Shown here piece after piece: positions 59,596 to 64,000 of a DNA stretch of 64,000 nucleotides. This stretch comes from Paenochrobactrum gallinarii (GTDB lineage Bacteria > Pseudomonadota > Alphaproteobacteria > Rhizobiales > Rhizobiaceae): positions 1 to 64,000 of the forward strand of contig NZ_JACIIU010000003.1 in assembly GCF_014205685.1 (NCBI RefSeq), in the 5' to 3' direction. The position numbers were made by a program, and so were the translations under genes. Within the stretch, counting starts at the first letter, position 1, and the number at the start of each line of letters is the position of its first letter. The notes beneath the pieces are model-generated. The model worked only from the letters and a program-made list of their open reading frames with translations. It was not told the DNA's origin and did not search any database.

Positions 59596-60156
59596 ATGAG
59601 CAAGCTTAAAGTCGCCGTTATCATTGGCAGCACCCGCACCGAACGTTTTGCACCAACACCAGCAAAGTGGTTTGCAGAAATTGCAGCGCAGCGCTCTGAT
59701 CTCGAAGTCGAAGTCATCGACGTTGCAGATTACCCAATGGGCTTTTACGGCGATCCGGCAACCACTGAGGCGGAGAATCAAGCAGCAGAAAACTGGAAAA
59801 CCAAACTGCGCTCATTTGATGCTTATGTACTGACCGTTGCCGAATACAACCACGCCCCTACCGGCGTACTTAAAAACGCCATCGACCATGGTGACTGGAT
59901 CCAGAAGCCAATGGGCTTTGTCGGTTACGGCGGCGTTGGTGGTGCGCGCGCGGTTGAACATCTGCGTCAGATCGCGGTAGAAATGACCTCTATGTCAGTT
60001 AAAACCGGCGTCCATATCCTGTTCCCGGAATATCTGGCCGTGGTCAAAGGCGAAAAAACATTGAATGAATTTGCACATCTTAACGATGCTGCAAATACCA
60101 TGCTGGATCAGCTGCAATGGTGGGGTTCAGCGCTTAAAGACGCCCGTTCTAAATAA
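59596..60156 (+). CDS. NADPH-dependent FMN reductase family protein
   Basis: A 186-residue flavodoxin-like oxidoreductase of the FMN_red family: VAVIIGSTRTERFAPTPAKWF at the start binds the FMN phosphate, and VAEYNHAPTGVLKNAIDHG binds the ring. Likely reduces quinones or azo compounds, or supplies reduced flavin. ATG preceded by GAGG. Probably controlled by the divergent HxlR regulator. Confidence 0.9.
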   Translation: MSKLKVAVIIGSTRTERFAPTPAKWFAEIAAQRSDLEVEVIDVADYPMGFYGDPATTEAENQAAENWKTKLRSFDAYVLTVAEYNHAPTGVLKNAIDHGDWIQKPMGFVGYGGVGGARAVEHLRQIAVEMTSMSVKTGVHILFPEYLAVVKGEKTLNEFAHLNDAANTMLDQLQWWGSALKDARSK

Positions 60157-60169
60157 TATTTGATATCAA

Positions 60170-60210
60170 CAAGCCGGATAATGCACGTCAATTTGCAGTG
60201 ATCCGGCTTG
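60170..60210 (+). terminator. Stem-loop after the FMN reductase gene
   Basis: CAAGCCGGAT (60170-60179) pairs perfectly with ATCCGGCTTG (60201-60210) around a 21-base loop. The following CTCTTTGC has few T, so it may be a weak terminator. Confidence 0.55.
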
Positions 60211-60265
60211 CTCTTTGCATTTTCTGCCCTATCTTCTTAAATCAAGAGACTGAAGGAGAAACTGC

Positions 60266-60514
60266 ATGCGCAAAGAACATCCGATCAGCACAGCCCCGCA
60301 AGACGGTACCAAAGTTTTGGTGCAGTGGATTGACGAAGACGATCAGACCAATGAGTCGGTCGCGCAATTCCGCGCTTTAGATCGACTACGATCAAGTGGC
60401 GGAGACTGGGATGAAAATGACACCGGATGGTGGATTTTCACCGATAGCAAAACCCAGAAAAGAATCGAACCGGTTTTATGGATTACCGAGGATGAGGACG
60501 ATCAAGAAGCCTGA
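60266..60514 (+). CDS. Small acidic hypothetical protein
   Basis: An 82-residue protein starting MRKEHPISTAPQDGTKVLVQW; the HPISTAPxDGT opening recurs in many short bacterial and phage proteins without known role. It has many Asp and Glu residues, an aromatic GWWIFTD segment, and an acidic tail. AAGGAGAA six to ten bases upstream is an excellent ribosome binding site. It sits between the FMN reductase gene and fumC on the same strand. Confidence 0.7.
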   Translation: MRKEHPISTAPQDGTKVLVQWIDEDDQTNESVAQFRALDRLRSSGGDWDENDTGWWIFTDSKTQKRIEPVLWITEDEDDQEA

Positions 60515-60636
60515 TCCCAAGCGGCTTTAACTTGGTTCTTCCGCTCCCATCCATTTCAGCTTATTTGCCGTGCGATGAAACCGGCGCATGGAAGCCATAC
60601 CCACATCTAAATCAGATGAGAAAACGGAGTCCCTGA

Positions 60637-62037
60637 ATGACTGCTACCCGTGTTGAAACCGATAGTTTTGGTCCGATTGAAGTTGCTCAGGATCGCTATT
60701 GGGGTGCACAAACCGAACGCTCTTTGCATAATTTCAAGATCGGCGGCGAACGCCTGCCGCTCCCTCTCATCCATGCGCTTGGCATTGTCAAACAAGCGGC
60801 GGCCGAAACCAACATGGAGCTCGGCAAACTGGATCCGGTACTGGGTCGTGTCATCACCATTGCCGCAGCCGAAGTCGTCAACGGTAATTTTGACGATCAT
60901 TTTCCGCTTGTTGTCTGGCAGACCGGCTCCGGCACCCAATCCAATATGAACGCCAATGAAGTGATCTCCAACCGTGCCATCGAATTGATGGGCGGCGAAA
61001 TGGGCAGCAAAAAACCTGTCCACCCGAATGATCACGTCAATATGAGCCAGTCGTCGAATGATACATTCCCGACGGCAATTCACATTGCAACCGCGCTGGA
61101 AACAGTCAATAAGCTGTTGCCGTCGCTTGAATATCTGACCAGACATCTCAAAGACAAAGAAAATGCCTTTGCGAAGATTATCAAGATTGGCCGCACCCAT
61201 ACACAGGATGCAACGCCAGTTACGCTGGGACAGGAATTTTCCGGTTATCGTGCAGCGCTTGAATATGCCGCGCACCGCATTAAACAGAGCCTTGAAGATG
61301 TAATGCTTTTGGCGCAGGGCGGCACTGCGGTCGGCACCGGCCTCAATGCACCGGAAGGCTTCGACACCGGCTTTGCCGATGCCGTATCAACCATTACCGG
61401 TTTAAGCTTCAAAACCGCACCAAACAAGTTTGAAGCGCTCGCCAGTCATGGCGCACTTGTACAATTCCACGGTGCCCTCAACGCGCTTGCCGCTGATCTC
61501 TTTAAAATTGCCAATGATATCCGCTTTCTGGGCTCAGGCCCGCGCTCAGGCCTTGGCGAATTGAAGCTGCCGGAAAATGAGCCGGGCTCATCAATCATGC
61601 CGGGGAAGGTCAACCCGACACAAGCCGAAGCACTGACCATGGTTGCCACCCAAGTCTTTGGTAATAATACCACTGTGAGCGTCGCTGCCAGTCAGGGGCA
61701 TTTTGAGCTGAATGTGTTCAAGCCGGTTATCATCTTCAATGTGCTGCAATCGATCCGCCTGCTCACTGATGCAATGCGTTCTTTTGCCGACCATTGTGTT
61801 GCCGGCATTGAAGCCGATGAAACCCGCATTCAGGCATTGCTTGAGCAATCTTTGATGCTTGTGACAGCACTTGCTCCGGCCATCGGCTATGATAATGCTG
61901 CAAAAATCGCCAAAACTGCCCATGTTAACGGCACGACTTTGCGCGAAGAAGCGTTGAAAAGCGGTCTTGTTTCAGAAACCGATTATGATCGTCTTGTGCG
62001 CCCTGAAGATATGCTGGCGCCAACACCGAAAAAATGA
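60637..62037 (+). CDS. fumC: Class II fumarase
   Basis: FumC interconverts fumarate and malate in the citric acid cycle. The signature [16 protein letters not shown] is near residue 320, and [15 protein letters not shown] and [13 protein letters not shown] with the catalytic region are present. Length 466, iron-independent type. ATG at 60637 with GGAG upstream. A single-gene unit. Confidence 0.97.
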   Translation: MTATRVETDSFGPIEVAQDRYWGAQTERSLHNFKIGGERLPLPLIHALGIVKQAAAETNMELGKLDPVLGRVITIAAAEVVNGNFDDHFPLVVWQTGSGTQSNMNANEVISNRAIELMGGEMGSKKPVHPNDHVNMSQSSNDTFPTAIHIATALETVNKLLPSLEYLTRHLKDKENAFAKIIKIGRTHTQDATPVTLGQEFSGYRAALEYAAHRIKQSLEDVMLLAQGGTAVGTGLNAPEGFDTGFADAVSTITGLSFKTAPNKFEALASHGALVQFHGALNALAADLFKIANDIRFLGSGPRSGLGELKLPENEPGSSIMPGKVNPTQAEALTMVATQVFGNNTTVSVAASQGHFELNVFKPVIIFNVLQSIRLLTDAMRSFADHCVAGIEADETRIQALLEQSLMLVTALAPAIGYDNAAKIAKTAHVNGTTLREEALKSGLVSETDYDRLVRPEDMLAPTPKK

Positions 62038-62180
62038 GATATTTTGCAATGTCAGCGCGGTTTTACAGTTAAAATCGCGCTGCGTCGTTCACTAAATGGA
62101 TACAATTAGTCGACCAAGCACTGACTTTTATGGACAGCATACAAGGTGTATTTAATCTGTAATTACAAACGGAGATACCT

Positions 62181-62594
62181 ATGTCATTCCAAAGTGAAAC
62201 TGCAAATTCCGGCCTTAACAGCATTGCTGTTCTTATCGGCCGTGTTTTTATTTCCATCCTGTTTATTCTTGCCGGTTGGGCTAAGCTGACCGCAATCGGC
62301 GGCACCGCCGGTTATTTTGGTTCACTCGGTCTGCCAATGCCAACTGTCACCGCAGTTCTGGTTGGTCTGATTGAGTTTCTCGGTGGCCTTGCAATTCTCA
62401 TCGGCTTCCAGACCCGTATCGCTGCTGTGATTGTTGCCCTCTTCACCATCGGTGCCATTCTGGTGGCTCATATGGATTTCTCTGATGGCCTCAATGTTAT
62501 GATGGCACAGAAAAATCTGGCCATTGCCGGTGGTCTTCTGGCTCTGGCAGCATATGGTGCCGGCAGCTATTCGGTTGACGCAAAACTACGTTAA
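62181..62594 (+). CDS. DoxX family membrane protein
   Basis: A 137-residue protein with four hydrophobic helices: LIGRVFISILFILAGWAKL, the Gly-rich VTAVLVGLIEFLGGLAILIG, IAAVIVALFTIGAILVAH and LAIAGGLLALAAYGAG. This matches the DoxX family of small inner membrane proteins, linked in some bacteria to redox or sulphur stress. CGGAGATACCT precedes the ATG. Function unknown. Confidence 0.88.
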   Translation: MSFQSETANSGLNSIAVLIGRVFISILFILAGWAKLTAIGGTAGYFGSLGLPMPTVTAVLVGLIEFLGGLAILIGFQTRIAAVIVALFTIGAILVAHMDFSDGLNVMMAQKNLAIAGGLLALAAYGAGSYSVDAKLR

Positions 62595-62618
62595 TCAAAT
62601 CCCCCGCCTGATATTTTT

Positions 62619-62649
62619 AAAAAGCCGTGCCTTACCCGCACGGCTTTTT
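62619..62649 (+). terminator. doxX-type gene terminator
   Basis: AAAAAGCCGTGC (62619-62630) pairs with GCACGGCTTTTT (62638-62649) around seven bases: a strong Rho-independent terminator. Confidence 0.92.
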
Positions 62650-62834
62650 AGCATTTACTTATATAAAAAATCGAATTATTCCTATGCATGTTTAATAATA
62701 TCCGGCAGCAAAACCAGTCAAAGATAATATTCAAACCGGCTTTTGGCCACGCATAGCCTGCTTATTTTTTTGCTGTCTTTAATGCCCATGCCGCCCCTCA
62801 AGGCACAATTTTATTTTATTGATCAGAGATTATT

Positions 62835-64000
62835 ATGGCTCTTTCACCCGCACCAAATGGCCAGCTCAATGCGGCTACCCCACCTCATGAAAATTACACT
62901 TCAGCACTTTCCAGCCTCGCGGCACTGTTCTTCTTATTTGGTTTCATCACCTGTCTGAATGATATTCTCATTCCACATTTAAAGGGTGTCTTTCAGCTGA
63001 ATTACACCCAGACAATGCTGATCCAGTTTTGTTATTTCGGCGCTTATTTTATTGTCTCGGTTCCTGCCAGCGCCCTCATCAGCCGTATTTCTTACAAGTG
63101 GGGCATTGTTGTCGGCTTACTTATGGCGGCACTTGGCTGTGTCTTATTCATTCCGGCCGCCTCTTATAAAACGTACGAACTCTTTTTAGGCGCACTCTTT
63201 GTTTTGGCTTCCGGCGTTACCATTTTGCAGGTCGCAGCCAATCCTTACATCACCATTCTCGGCTCACAAGAAACCTCAGCCAGCCGCCTGAGCCTTACAC
63301 AAGCCTTCAACTCGCTTGGCACCACTCTCGCACCGTTTTTTGGCTCTTACCTGATCCTTTCTGCTGCCGTATCCGATGCAGAGTCCGGAGCCGATAGTGT
63401 GCGCGTTCCCTATCTGTTGCTGAGCCTTGCTTTATTGCTGCTCGCCATCATTTTCGCAGCTCTGAAACTGCCGGATGTGCGGCGCAAAATCGAAGTGCAA
63501 GAGGTAGCAGAAGGCTCCGCATGGCACTATCGCCATTTGCTGCTAGGCACAGTTGGCATTTTTCTTTATGTCGGCGCAGAGGTCAGTATCGGCAGCTTTT
63601 TGGTCAATTTTTTACACCTGCCTGAAATTGCTGGCCTACCGGAAAACCAAGCCGCACATTATGTTTCTTTCTATTGGGGCGGAGCGATGCTTGGCCGCTT
63701 TATCGGCTCAGCTGTGATGCGCTATGCCGATAGCCGCAAAGTGCTTGCCTTCAATGCTTCGATGGCAATTTTGCTCTTGATTGTTACTGTACTCACCAAT
63801 GGTTCACTGGCCATGTGGGCGGTTTTGTCGATTGGCTTATTCAACTCGATCATGTTCCCCACCATCTTCAGCCTTGCGGTTAATGGCTTAGGCAAACATA
63901 CCAGCCAAGCATCCGGTATTATATGTCTGGCAATTGTTGGCGGTGCGATTGTTCCGCTCCTGCAAGGCATGATAGCTGACTATATCGGCGTGCACCTGGC
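62835..64000 (+). CDS. gluP: Glucose/galactose MFS transporter, 3' end beyond window
   Basis: An open frame starts at the ATG 62835 and runs 388 codons to the window end without a stop. It encodes a FucP/GluP-type sugar:proton symporter: [12 protein letters not shown], then helices [37 protein letters not shown], and the sugar-site segment [13 protein letters not shown]. It closely recalls the Brucella glucose/galactose transporter GluP (about 410 residues), so only some 25 residues should be missing. The ribosome binding site is weak (AGAG). An inner membrane protein of twelve helices. Confidence 0.87.
   Translation, partial: MALSPAPNGQLNAATPPHENYTSALSSLAALFFLFGFITCLNDILIPHLKGVFQLNYTQTMLIQFCYFGAYFIVSVPASALISRISYKWGIVVGLLMAALGCVLFIPAASYKTYELFLGALFVLASGVTILQVAANPYITILGSQETSASRLSLTQAFNSLGTTLAPFFGSYLILSAAVSDAESGADSVRVPYLLLSLALLLLAIIFAALKLPDVRRKIEVQEVAEGSAWHYRHLLLGTVGIFLYVGAEVSIGSFLVNFLHLPEIAGLPENQAAHYVSFYWGGAMLGRFIGSAVMRYADSRKVLAFNASMAILLLIVTVLTNGSLAMWAVLSIGLFNSIMFPTIFSLAVNGLGKHTSQASGIICLAIVGGAIVPLLQGMIADYIGVHL

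Overview
The window looks like a chromosomal segment of an alphaproteobacterium of the order Hyphomicrobiales, close to Brucellaceae. The evidence is the set of genes: a Brucella-type RibH2 lumazine synthase behind an FMN riboswitch, a GluP-type glucose/galactose transporter, DUF2093 and DUF4170 proteins, the lpxK-waaA-acyltransferase cluster, a TIGR01459 HAD hydrolase, and groESL under a CIRCE element. The core genes have a moderate GC content by eye, so a Pseudochrobactrum/Paenochrobactrum-like relative is a better guess than Brucella itself; this is inference.

Bases 1 to about 18,686 are an integrated genomic island. Its right edge is a short copy of a tRNA-Gln 3' end (18667-18686) beside the C-terminal remnant of a tyrosine recombinase (18251-18556). 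The island carries a complete, uninterrupted type 1 BREX phage-defence operon on the minus strand, in the order brxA-brxB-brxC-pglX-pglZ-brxL (18167 down to 5322), with gaps of 1-3 bases or short overlaps. The presumed target-recognition half of PglX is clearly AT-richer than the rest of the gene, which suggests a swapped specificity module. Left of BREX are scars of an IS256 and an IS3 element, and then a sparse region (1-4600) with a DUF3102-like protein, three poorly characterised proteins, a possible 27-residue peptide with a hairpin over its ribosome binding site, a cluster of strong RNA hairpins, and several repeated palindromes.

From 18,899 onward the content is ordinary core genome. 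In order it holds a lipoprotein; manB-manC (GDP-mannose synthesis) with two Gfo/Idh/MocA oxidoreductases; ppx-rlmE; an MFS exporter; a new 33-residue membrane peptide; the FMN riboswitch and ribH2; fdhD; mutL of the endonuclease type; the lipid A/Kdo genes lpxK-waaA-acyltransferase; cysQ and pmbA; a KefB-type antiporter broken by an in-frame stop; a patatin; two M16 peptidases; rsmD-rluB with long low-complexity tails in RluB; tadA; ileS; a MipA-type porin; ribF; groESL; an HxlR regulator divergent from an FMN reductase; fumC; doxX; and gluP running off the right end.

BREX is an established system. The less familiar items are the PglX mosaic, the tRNA-Gln attachment scar, and the RNA structures and palindromes in the left island.
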